Below, piece after piece: positions 11,501-30,469 of a DNA stretch of 52,683 nt; the stretch's first letter is position 1; every line of letters begins with the position of its first letter. Made by a program: the position numbers and the translations under genes. This stretch comes from Gyrodactylus bullatarudis (Eukaryota; Platyhelminthes; Monogenea; Gyrodactylidea; Gyrodactylidae): assembly GCA_012064415.1 (NCBI GenBank), contig SSNU01000049.1, positions 1-52,683 of the forward strand. Direction: 5' to 3'. The notes below the pieces were generated by a model, which was not told where the DNA came from, searched no databases, and saw nothing but the letters and a program-made list of their open reading frames with translations.

Positions 11501-14500
11501 AAATATAAAAATCTCATAGTTTCTCTTCGGATCCTTGTTTACGATATTTGAGGGAAGGCCTTCCTCTTTAACCCTCGCCCTGGAAATGGGGTCTCTGTGG
11601 ACCCCATTTGTATTGATTTTCCTACGTCATTTTTGTCATTTCCAGGGCGAGGGTTAACGTCTGACAGAATATTCCAATAATTTTGAGGGCATTATGTATT
11701 CAATTTCACAAGTATAAATGTTCATTGAATAAGCTGTTCTGAGCGATTCTGTTAGAAAAGCAGTATGAATGTATGATTAAATATGACTGCAAGTAGATGA
11801 ATACATGGATAGCTAGAAAAACTAATAGAACCACATGAACACCACACTTTTTCAGGATTCACAACACGTATGATATCAGAATTGGCCTCTGAATCAACAT
11901 TGAATAAGTTTAAATTTTTGACGTTCAGAACTTTAAGCTTTCGAGCAGCAATTGATGTGGCCAAGAAATAATCGTTAAATTTTGAAAAATATTCTTGTAG
12001 TGCAGTGCTGTAAAAAGTTGACCTTATTTGAAACTTTACGAAAGTCATCAAGCAAAATTTATTAATAGCGTGAAATGGATGAAGACTACGTATATCTTTG
12101 AGCGCCGAGTTTTAAAAGGTATGTTCATCAAGAAATTATATGCCTCTTCATTGGCTTCTTTTAGGCTATTCATTTCATAGTTAACCTGATCTTCTGTTTT
12201 GGCTCTTGCAATCTTCCATAGGTATTTGTTCAAATTGACTTTGCACTTTCTCTTAATGTTTTTGCCAATATGAAATAAGCAATACGAGTGGTGACAATTT
12301 GGGATTTCTGACTGTAATGCTTTGATCAATTCTTTTTCTCTATCGGATATAATTACAATGCCAGATCGATCAGAGAGCCTTAAACTTGAATTTAAATTTT
12401 CGAAAAAGTAGGACCAATACTTCTCGGATTTAGTTGGAACTAAGGAGAATGCGATAGGATAGATCTGACCATTGCCATCAATGCCTGTAGCCATGAGAAT
12501 TATGTAATTAAATTTATTCTTCATATGAGATCCATCAACCATGATTGGTAAACTGTAAGCAATATTAGAGACATTGAAGGAAATAAACATTGATTCGAGT
12601 TGATCTTTTTCTTTAGCAATGTCTATGTGAGTGCCAACATTTTTCAATCTATGCCAAAGAAGAAAACTCTCGAAGTCAACGTAATGGTTTTTTACAATGC
12701 CGACCGAAATGATGTTTGATCAATGATGCGTGGTAAATAGCGATCGTAAACAAGGATCCGAAGAGAAACTATGAGATTCTTATATTTAAACTATTTTTGA
12801 AAACCATACTAGATTTGAACTATAAAAGATTTTTTTGACTAAATTCTAAATACTAAAACTAAATGTTAACAAATGTAGACTAGTTCTGAAAAAAATAAAT
12901 TAAAAATAGACTAAATGTGAAAATTAACCCTTTCGATACCATAGCTGAACGAAATAAGTTTCAGGCTTAATTCTCTCACAGAATTACCTATAATGTGATG
13001 ATAAAAAACATTTACTAGGACAAAATTTTATGAAAATTTTTTCTTACACATAATTTCATCAGGGTCTGATTTATATTGAAATTCCCATCTACTGGTGAGT
13101 AATTTAGAGTGAAACTTTGCCAATGAAGGGATTTGTTTGAAAGTTAATTGTTTCAAAGACTCAATTAATGTCAAAAAGGATATCTTTTAAATTTCATTCG
13201 ATCTTATAACAAAATAACCTAGATATTGAAGATCTAAGGTAAAAATGGGGTTGAAAATCGCCCCATTTTCACGAGACTATTGATGAAACTGCTCATTGAT
13301 TTCATGCATAAAAAATATATGTTGTTTTGGATTAACTATTTAGCTTCTACGGAAATTAATCTTATTATCTCAGAACATTGATAAGTTTAGTAGTTTCGAT
13401 CAAAAAGAATCATGGATTAAGGAATTCTACTTCCTTCGGTAAAAGTTCAAATATCTATGGCATTCTTATGCCTGGCTAGCAAAAATGTAGCATGATAGCA
13501 AACTAAGATAGTTTTTGATATACTATCAAAAAATATTAATCATTAAAAAATATTACAAATCATTTTAAAAAAGTCAGTTTGAACATAGAGGTCATATATG
13601 ACCTCTGGTATCGAAAGGGTTAAATACACGCAGGTAGGGAAAAGTTCAGACTATATCTGATTAAATGAATGGTTCTATAGACTAAATCTGATAAAACGCA
13701 TGTACTATGTAAAAATAAGAAGTAGTCTTTTGCACGATAATGGAATGTTTCCTATAACATCAGCAACCATTATTGCTATTCTTGTCAAATGATGATCAAG
13801 AAAAATAAAATTTGATCCGCATTGCATATTGAAATCAAAAATATTTCAACTCAAAGATTAGAAAAATGAAAAAATCATGCCAGTTTTAAGATAACTCGAA
13901 TTTTTCATGAGAACCATAGTACTGAAATTTATCTTAATGAATTTTAAATGAATGAAATAGTATACATATTATTCATTCCAGACTATTCTTAAAGTACTTA
14001 ATAAGCATGCAAGAAAAAATACAGAAGCCAAAAGTTCCAAGTACATGACCCAATTGTTATGTGAAATCGATTTAGACTAATTAAAATATATTAAACTCGA
14101 GAAAAGGCTTACGATAGTTTAGCTAGGGTAAATTTACATCTTCTCTTACTATTTTAACTCTTTCCATGGATGAAAATCCATTAACTATTGAGGATGACAT
14201 GGCGGTTAGTTGGGAGAAAGATCGTTGGAGATTCTGAGAGCACAAGAGGTAAGCGACCAAGTCACCTTCAGTCATTTGGCCCTTGTTTACCATTGATCCG
14301 CCCAAGAAGATAACGATAAAAGTCAACCCATGAATGAGAAGAACGTTCAGTCCAAGAAATATGCCGAGGCCAACACCGAACTGATAATGAAGGTTTGCAT
14401 GTTCGGTCAACTTTTCGTTGTATTTTCTAAAATTATTATACTCTATAAAATCTAAGCAGAAAATATTATTTTATTGTCATATTTCGACCCCATCAAACAG

Positions 14501-15461
14501 TTTCAAATTTCTTCAACTTACTCGATTTGAATAGATTCCATTGATAGTGACTTGACTGTACGTATCAACCTGAGAGATTCTTCAACTAGAGAAAGATTCT
14601 CTTCATTCTTTTCCTTGACACGAGAGCTCAACCTACGCAGAGATGAGGCAAACATTCCTCCGAATCCAAAGAGCAAAGGGAGACTTGTAATTATTCCTGT
14701 TGTAAGCTTGGGTGATAAATTGAAAAGTTCATAAGTTCCTGAAATTAATTGTACGGAACTTTTGAGGCCGACCAAAAATGTGCTCTTTATTGAGTTCTTC
14801 AACTGCGATACGTCCTCTTCTATTCTGAGGAATATAAAAAAGCTTTTTACCTTGATATAATTGTGGATGATTTCATATCATCAAAGAAGGCTACATCTTG
14901 ATAGATGATATTCTCGAATATTTTCGACTTTAATTCGTTCGCAAACTTTTCGCCTAGATTATCCATTGAAATTATATTTATAGCTGTGCTTAGAGACTGA
15001 AAGTTAATGAAAATTTCATTAATTTACTTGAAGTAGAATGAAATAGGCGATTTGTAAGAGATTTGGTTTCATGGATTCCAGAAAATTCTCGTCATTTATT
15101 CGGAAATTTTTGAGTTTTTCAATCAAAAACCCAATGTTTAACGAGATTTTTACACTAGAAACAGCAGCAAATATAGCAGACTATTTGAAAATTAAACGGG
15201 GTCAATTACTATAATACTTATCAAAAGATCTAATGGATGATTTAATATTATTTTGAGAATATCCCTCTTTGAATAAACTTTGACCGAAACATTGAGATCT
15301 TTGCACTTTTCAACAACATTATTTTTAGGTATAACTAGAAGAGAAGAAGCTAAAATAGCTCCAGGAGCAACTTTAAAGGAAATTTCTCGGAGATTTCTAA
15401 CAGAATGACGAAAGAAAATAGAGAATTTGGAATGTTGACGGAGGGCTAAAAGTTTAATCAT
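8573..15461 (-). CDS. Mitochondrial ABCB8/ABCB10-type half transporter
   Basis: Predicted inner-membrane ABC half transporter that works as a dimer. Exons on the minus strand: 15461-15210, 15180-15028, 14996-14851, 14824-14522, 14426-14138, 10912-10166 and 8647-8573, giving 654 residues. The basic, acid-free N-terminus looks like a mitochondrial import signal. Exons 1-5 encode the transmembrane domain, including GEKFANELKSKIFENII and the coupling-loop stretch ending DVAFFDD. Exon 6 holds the whole ATPase domain: Walker A GKTGSGKS (about 443-450), Q-loop SQEPELF, signature LSGGQKQR (about 554), Walker B ILVMDEATS and the IAHRLST switch. Exon 7 gives the usual DGTHKEL ending. All catalytic motifs look intact. 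Introns 1-3 are 29, 31 and 26 nt; introns 5 and 6 are 3.2 and 1.5 kb and carry transposons. Substrate, and ABCB8 versus ABCB10, cannot be decided from this. Confidence 0.88.
8733..8800. repeat. Dispersed repeat shared with 46.7 kb
   Basis: GATTATAGGAGTAGTTTTTT and the roughly 45 bases after it resemble GATTATAAGAATAGTTTTTC near 46728. By eye about three quarters of positions match. The 46.7-kb copy lies just downstream of a Penelope-like fragment, so both may be 3' remnants of that element family. Confidence 0.4.
9323..9532. mobile_element. Foldback (MITE-like) element with 79-bp arms
   Basis: Positions 9323-9401 are the reverse complement of 9454-9532 with one mismatch noticed by eye (CTAC versus TTAC). 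The 52-bp centre holds a smaller palindrome (GAATCAGGGA against TTCCTGATT). The repeat motif GACTCCCTGAAAGTC is prominent. The element could fold into a long hairpin in the ABC transporter pre-mRNA. No coding capacity is present. Confidence 0.85.
11568..11657. mobile_element. 82-bp MITE flanked by TTAA
   Basis: The element 11572-11653 is bounded on both sides by TTAA. Its ends are inverted repeats: CCCTCGCCCTGGAAATG on the left, CATTTCCAGGGCGAGGG on the right. Inside is a small GGGGTC/GACCCC palindrome. TTAA duplication plus CCC termini is the signature of piggyBac-type transposition. It sits between the MULE's left arm and transposase fragment. Confidence 0.8.
11752..12715 (-). pseudogene. 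MULE transposase fragment with SWIM zinc finger, frameshifted
   Basis: Remnant of the transposase of the surrounding element. The frame is open from about 12715 and includes VDGSHMKNKF (first catalytic Asp region) and the SDREKELIKAL segment (second Asp region), followed by HHSYCLFHIGKNIK, typical of the MULE DDE domain. At 12048-12051 the frame shifts by one base. The second part ends with WCSCGSISFSSYPCIH, a CxC...CxH SWIM zinc finger. The N-terminal DNA-binding part is missing, and I see no clear third catalytic acid, so it is probably inactive. An intron at the break is a less likely explanation. It lies inside an intron of the ABC transporter, on the same strand. Confidence 0.75.
12924..13623. 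mobile_element. 692-bp MITE flanked by TTAA, nested in the MULE right arm
   Basis: TTAA at 12924-12927 and 13620-13623 flank a 692-bp unit. Its ends are CCCTTTCGATACCATAG and, inverted, CTCTGGTATCGAAAGGG. Removing it and one TTAA restores the sequence seen in the uninterrupted left MULE arm (AAAATTAAATACACGCAGG), so the empty site is present in the same window. No coding capacity is seen, suggesting a non-autonomous piggyBac-type element. Confidence 0.85.
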
Positions 15462-15739
15462 TTGTAATTTTAACACATTTAAAGATCTGTGTTGGGAGAA
15501 ATTTCTTCAAATAAATTGTGCTTTTTCAAAATTTTACATAATTCTCGCTCAATCAGAGTGAATGATGGTGTGCCATTTGTTGGTGTAACAACCACTAGAA
15601 ATAGAGATATTTTTATTAGTTCAACTATAGATGAAACAATTTATGTCAATTTTATTAAGAATATTTTTCTACAGCAAGTGACCAAATTCAAGTTCACTCA
15701 ACACTTGTTGACGATCATCACAGTGGAAAATCGATCTCA
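15462..15739. promoter_or_regulatory. Divergent promoter region, ABC transporter / secreted protein
   Basis: A 278-bp interval between opposite start codons. It must contain both 5' UTRs and start sites unless unseen upstream exons exist. No known motif is recognised. Confidence 0.4.
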
Positions 15740-16978
15740 ATGATTGTAAATTATAGAGGGATAATTATATTACTGACAATTTTCGTGCCAAGCCTTATTG
15801 ATTCCAAGGTGAGTCCTAACAATTTGAATATTTTCTAATCACATTCCCCCTTAATATTAGGGCCCTAATTTAGGGCTCAAAGATGCGATTGCATATGGTG
15901 ATATTATATTAAATTTCAAATTTGCAGCTATAACAGATAATATCTAGATTCTAGATATTGAACAAGAATGTACTAATACATTAGGAAAGTAATTGTTTAT
16001 TCTTTCGAGTATTTTCTGTTAAATAAATTATTCAAAAAAAGTCACTTTATCCCATGTGAAATACATATAATATTGCAATCTTAAAATAATAATGTTTGAC
16101 CTTTATACGATGCTAAGGTTATTTTTTATTTATATCTTCTTTTAGATTCCTTACAGCTATCTGAAATAAATAATACATTAGCATTAACATTTCAGACATA
16201 AGAAATATTTATCATTGTAACAAATTTTAACTAGTTCGACTTGAATATTACTTGTGTCTGTCTGAAATATTTATTACGATCAATGACAATGATAATCTGG
16301 AAAATATTTAGATCATGGATGAAAGATATCCTTGTGCCACTTTGGAAAGAGGTGGCATATTCAGTGATAAAACCTTGTATAACAAGTCCAGAACTCTCCT
16401 TAGAAGAACCAACCTCTGTCCGGAAGAATGCAGTGATCAATGGGAGTCAGTTCAGAGCCCAAAATCCCTGACTCTCCGTTTGATGGGAACTGAGGGTTTG
16501 TAAATTTTTCTCATACTTTTCCCCCTTTTTAGATCTAAGAGATTATAATATTCAAATGCACTTTTGTAATAAAGTTTACAACCATTCACATTTGATATGT
16601 GAAAAGAGGAGTGTAGCCTATGATTTTATTGTGATAAATGCCCGTCTAATCCTCAATAAAGTCTATTGTCGATGTATAGGAGTGACGGAGCCGATTGGCT
16701 TCAAGTATCGAACTTCTGTTGTTAAAAAGAAACAACGTCTCAGTTTGAGGATGATGCAAATGACATGTCAGCCACACGATGAATGTGAACGGAGTGCTGT
16801 TTGTTATGAAGAGAGGATTGATCCTGGTGAAACAGAGATAGTTACGGGTAGACCGAAATGCGTCTGCCCAAAGAAACAGTTCTGTCCCATTTATTATATA
16901 CAGCATTTCAGAGAGGAAGTACTTTTGGGTAAAAAGTTGATTGGTTACAATATCCGATGCAAAGATAGACAATTCTGA
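15740..16978 (+). CDS. Small secreted cysteine-rich protein, family unknown
   Basis: Three exons: 15740-15808, 16312-16495 and 16533 to the TGA near 16978, with junction phases 0 and 1 that agree. The product is about 230 residues. Exon 1 is almost exactly a signal peptide, with a hydrophobic core IIILLTIFVPSL after a short basic start. The mature part has 14 cysteines (an even number, so up to seven disulfides), including CPEEC, CRC and CVCPKKQFC. No transmembrane segment follows, so it is probably an extracellular ligand, antagonist or matrix protein. I do not recognise the family; a loose resemblance in style to growth-factor antagonists such as Argos/giant-lens is only a suggestion. AATAAA at 17006 is a good poly(A) signal. 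Intron 2 is only 37 nt. It lies between the ABC transporter (divergent) and ataxin-2 (convergent). Confidence 0.72.
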
Positions 16979-17903
16979 TAAGAGACTAATGAATTTTTTT
17001 TACAAAATAAAAAGATGATTCAGATTCGGATATCTTAAAAAATATTTATAATCAAATTGGAAAAAAGACAAATAGTAGTAGATTTTCAAGAAAATGTTGA
17101 ATAATTAAAACAGGTTCTGTTCTTGTTTCTTTTTTTTGAGTAGAGTATAACATAGAGAGAGAGATTGAGAGAAAATAATTTGTCCAGTCAAAAGAGGAGT
17201 AGAGAGAAGTAGGATAATATTTTCCAACTAGGGAACTGGGAAAAATGTTTCCAGGGTTAAAATATTATGTTGGTGTCTTGGTAGGGAAGATCACAACACG
17301 GGGTAAGTGAAAATGAAGAAGAAACATGAGAAAAAAGAGGAATTTTGCATTCACGTTCTTTCTAATGCAAATGTAACATTTTAAAAAAGTGTGAAAAGTA
17401 TACAAAAGGAAGAGAGTTAAATCAAGTTTAAAAATAATCTAATAATTTCTAAATAACTTTGGAGTTGTTTTGTATTAATAGCAAGAGATTGATGTGAAAC
17501 AGATGATAGAGGATAGACTGTAGGCCGAATGGATGAATGAAAAAAACATTCATCAATGGCTCATATACATATATGTACTAGTGTTTGTTGTGAATGGACA
17601 CACAACAGCAGAAATACATTTTGATGATTGGATCTTATCCGCGTATTATAACTAACTGAGAGAGAGAGAGGCCATTTATCTTTTGTCCTAGAGAAAGAGA
17701 AAACATGTTAATATATTGATCTGGAACTATTGTGTTTGTGGTGGTGCAGTGAAGAAAATGACACAGGGTCAGCAAAAAACAACATTTGATAAATTATTAT
17801 ATGTATGATTATTAAAATAGCAATTAGTAAGCGTTTAATAATTGATAAATTTGGGCGGTATTTTGGCTGTATTCGAATCTTACGGTAATCTATTTGATTT
17901 TCT
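16979..17903. other. Convergent intergenic stretch
   Basis: About 925 bp between the stop codons of the secreted protein (plus) and ataxin-2 (minus). It should hold both 3' UTRs. A possible minus-strand ATTAAA lies at about 17834-17839. GAGAGA runs occur near 17150-17170 and 17660-17670. No further gene is seen. Confidence 0.55.
17006..17011 (+). terminator. Poly(A) signal AATAAA
   Basis: A canonical signal about 30 bp after the stop codon of the secreted cysteine-rich protein. Confidence 0.55.
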
Positions 17904-20525
17904 CTACATATCATCATTGATGCTTTGTTGATACTTAGAATAATAATCATAATAGTCATAGTTTACTGGGGCCAAGTCTACTAAACTAAAATTCTAGAAT
18001 ACACAACATTAATTTAAGCAAGTATGTTGGGATTGTTTTCAAAAGAGAAAAGAATACTAACCTGATAACCAGGTTGACCTTGAGGAGAGTTGTACTGAGT
18101 ATGAGAATTAGCAGCATGTGACTGTTGAGGTGGTGGTGGCTGTTGACCATGATTTGGATTCGCTTGTAAGACAATATTGGGTTGTTGATGCATAAGAGAG
18201 GGTGGTGGTTGAGGATTGAATCCAGAAGCACCGGAAGTGTTGTGCTGAGAGTTATAAGAGGTTAGTATGATGGGTTGATTTGATGGCATATGAAGATGAC
18301 CTTGTTGACTAGATGCCGGTATATTTGTCTGTGCAAATACATGACCTAAAAACAGGGTTTAATAATTAGGATTGAAAAATTATTTTCTTTTTGAAAATAT
18401 TTACTCTGAGGCATTTGACCTGGGAGAGATCCATTAGGTCCGACATACGATGGATTTCCGGTAATCATTTGGAGAGCGACTTGAGGCTGATTAGATCCCT
18501 GTGCGGCAGGGTGCATAGATGGATTGTCAACAATGTTGCCAATTATAGGGCCACCTCGATTATTTGGCGCACCATTAGAATAAAGAAGAGGATTAAACAT
18601 CATTTGGGAAGCAGCAGTCATGTGCTGATTATTCGGAGACTGTAATGATATTTGTTGTATTTGCTGTATTTGCTGTTGATTAAATTGACCATTCATAACA
18701 TGAGGATTGTTAGGATTGGCCGCAGAGTTTTGATCAAAGTTTGGAATCATTGTCATTGGATTGGCAATGTTGGCAAGAACCATTTGATTAGTATTTCCAG
18801 CCATGGGAAAGAAGCAAAATTGTGGCATAGCTCCTTGCTGTTGTGTCTGAGGAGGTGCAGACTGAGGTATTTGGTCTAAGGACCTCTGTCGGTTAATGAG
18901 CTGCATTCCTGAGTTTCCAGCCGAGTTATTAATTTGCGATGACATCATATTACCATTTGCAGTATTAGGCCCAGCCCCAGTAGAACCATTATTTGCCAGG
19001 TTGTTGTTATGTTTTCCTGGTTGGTAAAAACCCATACGTTGACTAGAATGAGGATTGGCAACGCTTGGAGGCGGTCCAATATTCATCATGTAGTTTAAAG
19101 GATTGCCAGGCATTTGATAGTTGTGCATGCGTATAACAGGCTGGACACCGGGAGGTAGTAAAGGTTGACTAGTTGCAAGATTAATTGAATTATTCATGTA
19201 AAATGGACTTGAACAGTATGGAGATGTCATAGATAAAGATACATAGTTAGCTTCAAGGTTGGTAGGTTCAAAAGGAGGTGCATCTAAATCCAATTCGAAA
19301 GTTTTGTTATCACCAGAATCTTCAGATTTTTTATCAGATCCAGTGACAGTTTTGTCTGAATTATCATTCTTTGAGTCGTTTATGGAGCTGAAAGATGACT
19401 GGTTTTCAACTTTCTCCGGGACAAATTGGGGAGAATGTTTTGAGGGAGAATTCGAGGCAACTTTTAATGCTGACTTGACAGAGTTGTCAATGAAAGACAA
19501 GCTATTCTTGTTTTGACTGTTCTTAAAGTTTGAATTGGTGTTCTTTTGGAATTTTTTATTCTCGTGGCTATTACTCGCCGAATTACTACCAAGAGGTTTA
19601 CGATCCTGCTTAGAGTTGGTTTGTCTTTCATTGGAGTTGGTTCTGACAACTGCACTAAAAACTTCTTCGTCTTCAACATTTGCATAATTAATCTCGTCAG
19701 TATCGTTGACAAAATCTTTTGCAAGACGCTCACAAATTTCCTCTAGTTTAGGATAATTAGGATCTGACTTGTCAACCGGTACTGTGTACTGTGATAATTC
19801 GGGATCATAGCTAGAGACAACGTTGAAATTATCTTTGTTAATCTGATACATTTCCTGAGGAGAGAATGTTTCGTTGCACATATCGAGAGATTCATCTTCT
19901 AAACCCTGATCACTAGGAAAGAATGGAACAAGTTCTTTTTGTTCAATGTGTTTATTTGATTGTCTAGCGATATCTGAATCGGTAAAGTTTGCTGAAAAAG
20001 AATAAAGATTTTTAGTTGGCTTTGGGCATTTCAAAAAATAAAATATCAGACTAATAATAAAATTCCGGGAAAAATACCTTTTAGACATTCATTGGAGTTG
20101 ACATCACGAATGATGATCTTCCTGACATCTTTGAATGAAATAAGTTTTGCTTCATCAGAAATGGCCTCTGAAGAATCCTTAGATTCGCCTTGTTTAACGC
20201 GATTGTAAATAACTCCAAATTCTGCTTGTGGCGAAATTGCTTTAATGAGTCCGAGATGACGCGAACTTTCATTCAAGAAAAATTCTGCTTCATTTCCCTA
20301 CAGACACAATGTAATTAATAAATTATGACTTACTAAAATATATCTACTGAAAAAATATGAGGTTTCTTCTCTCTTGAATATTCCTAAATCTAGATTATTT
20401 TGATAATTCTGCCAAGTATTAAAAAATGTAGACAGTACTTGTGGATTTGACTTTGAGAATGGTTGTACATGAGAATCTTTGTTTCTTCCGCGAATAGACT
20501 TTTGCTTTCCTCTTATATTTTGCAT
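17904..20525 (-). CDS. ATXN2: Ataxin-2 (Lsm, LsmAD and PAM2)
   Basis: RNA-binding translational regulator of the ataxin-2/Pbp1 family, expected in cytoplasmic RNP and stress granules. Exons on the minus strand: 20525-20334, 20297-20078, 19991-18405, 18345-18062 and 17993-17904, giving 790 residues. Exons 1-2 carry a divergent Lsm-like region (around GLIKAISPQAEFGVIYN). Exon 3 opens with the LsmAD domain (about 175-255), including FSPQEMYQINKDNFNVVSSY and SQYTVP. A PAM2 motif for binding poly(A)-binding protein, LDLDAPPFEP, lies near residue 370. The rest is Asn/Gln/Pro-rich and disordered, as usual in the family, and the C-terminus is Tyr-rich. Intron 1 is 36 nt; the others are 59-86 nt. The start ATG is the first in the open exon; an upstream exon cannot be excluded. 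The Lsm part is the least certain piece. Confidence 0.85.
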
Positions 20526-20943
20526 TATAAATATGAGGGGATCGCTAGTGTAATTTTGGTAAATAAAAATGTATAGCACACTATAACGCTTCAATCAAAG
20601 CGGTCAATTATGTTTCCGGTTAACGAGTCGTGAATTTAAACAAAAAGTTATCAACAATGAACGAGCAGATGCGTTACCTTTCACAGTGCCTTTAATTTCT
20701 ATCTAGTTATTGGGTTCTAATCAAAAGTATTTTATATGAATTAAAAATCAGAATTTCAACTTTATCACTTCTAGTCAAGTAAATCGAGGGAATGAATGCC
20801 ATAGACATCTAATATGGCTCAGAATTCCCCAGATATCATTATTTAACATTATTACAGAGTTAGGCGGTTTGTTTAAATCAATAATTTGGGCGGAATTTTT
20901 CAATATTACGTAATGTTTGAAAAATGTCTCAAAAGCAACGTAG
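20526..20943. promoter_or_regulatory. Divergent promoter region, ataxin-2 / receptor phosphatase
   Basis: A 418-bp interval between opposite start codons. AT-rich, no recognised motif. CAACGTAG directly before the phosphatase ATG could act as a splice acceptor. Confidence 0.4.
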
Positions 20944-30063
<9,120 letters not shown>

Positions 30064-30469
30064 AAAGATCACTGCCTCATTCATTAACCAACCGTCTTTT
30101 ATTTCTTTTTCAAATTCATCTTTTTGTTGTTGTCCCCCTCCCAATCTACCCATTTCCGTGTTTGGCACTCGAATTATTCATCTGGCCATCCGACCATCTC
30201 ACGAAGAAAATGCTATCTCAATGAGGATGAACTTTTCAATCTCAATATCAACAATGTGGGATATGAATTTTCCAGAGTGATGAACATTTCTTATCATGTT
30301 TTTAATTTGTACATTTTTTCTTATTTATACAGAAAGATTTTTCTTGTCCATAATGTAAAAAGAATTTAAAAAAATTGTTTTTTTTAAAGAATTCTCCCTC
30401 TTGAATTGTAATGGCTAAGATTCTATTGACTATATAAATAATTTACCGCTCCTTTTATTCCAGGATTCG
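30064..30469 (+). other. Spacer between phosphatase and cyclin Q
   Basis: A 406-bp spacer between same-strand genes, with no canonical AATAAA close to the phosphatase stop. It ends with CCTTTTATTCCAG, a strong splice acceptor, seven bases before the cyclin Q start codon. An 81-codon frame at 30124-30369 is not supported. Confidence 0.5.

Larger units (their letters stand above)
11302..13734 (-). mobile_element. Mutator-like (MULE) DNA transposon, decayed
   Basis: Long terminal inverted repeats run from about 11302 to 11545 and, interrupted by a nested insertion, from about 12743 to 13734. The inner ends are ATCGTAAACAAGGATCCGAA and its complement. The arms contain degenerate repeats of the type ATTTAGTC/AGACTAAAT. 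The right arm has one extra unit near 13660-13700. A transposase fragment lies between the arms. Exact ends and the target duplication are unclear. Confidence 0.7.
10913..14137 (-). other. ABC transporter intron 5, filled with DNA transposons
   Basis: A 3.2-kb intron between the last membrane-domain exon and the ATPase-domain exon. It holds the MULE element at about 11302-13734, an 82-bp TTAA-flanked MITE inside it, and a 692-bp TTAA-flanked MITE inside its right arm. The host splice sites (GTAAAT donor, CTCTAG acceptor) remain intact. Confidence 0.75.

Noticed and set aside
12048..12120. An intron joining the two halves of the MULE transposase
   Set aside because: No pair of splice sites gives a recognisably better protein; a single-base frameshift is simpler and fits a decaying element.
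15740..16978. Assignment of the cysteine-rich protein to Argos/giant-lens
   Set aside because: Only the general style (secreted, many cysteines, CxC) matches; I could not align specific family motifs with confidence.
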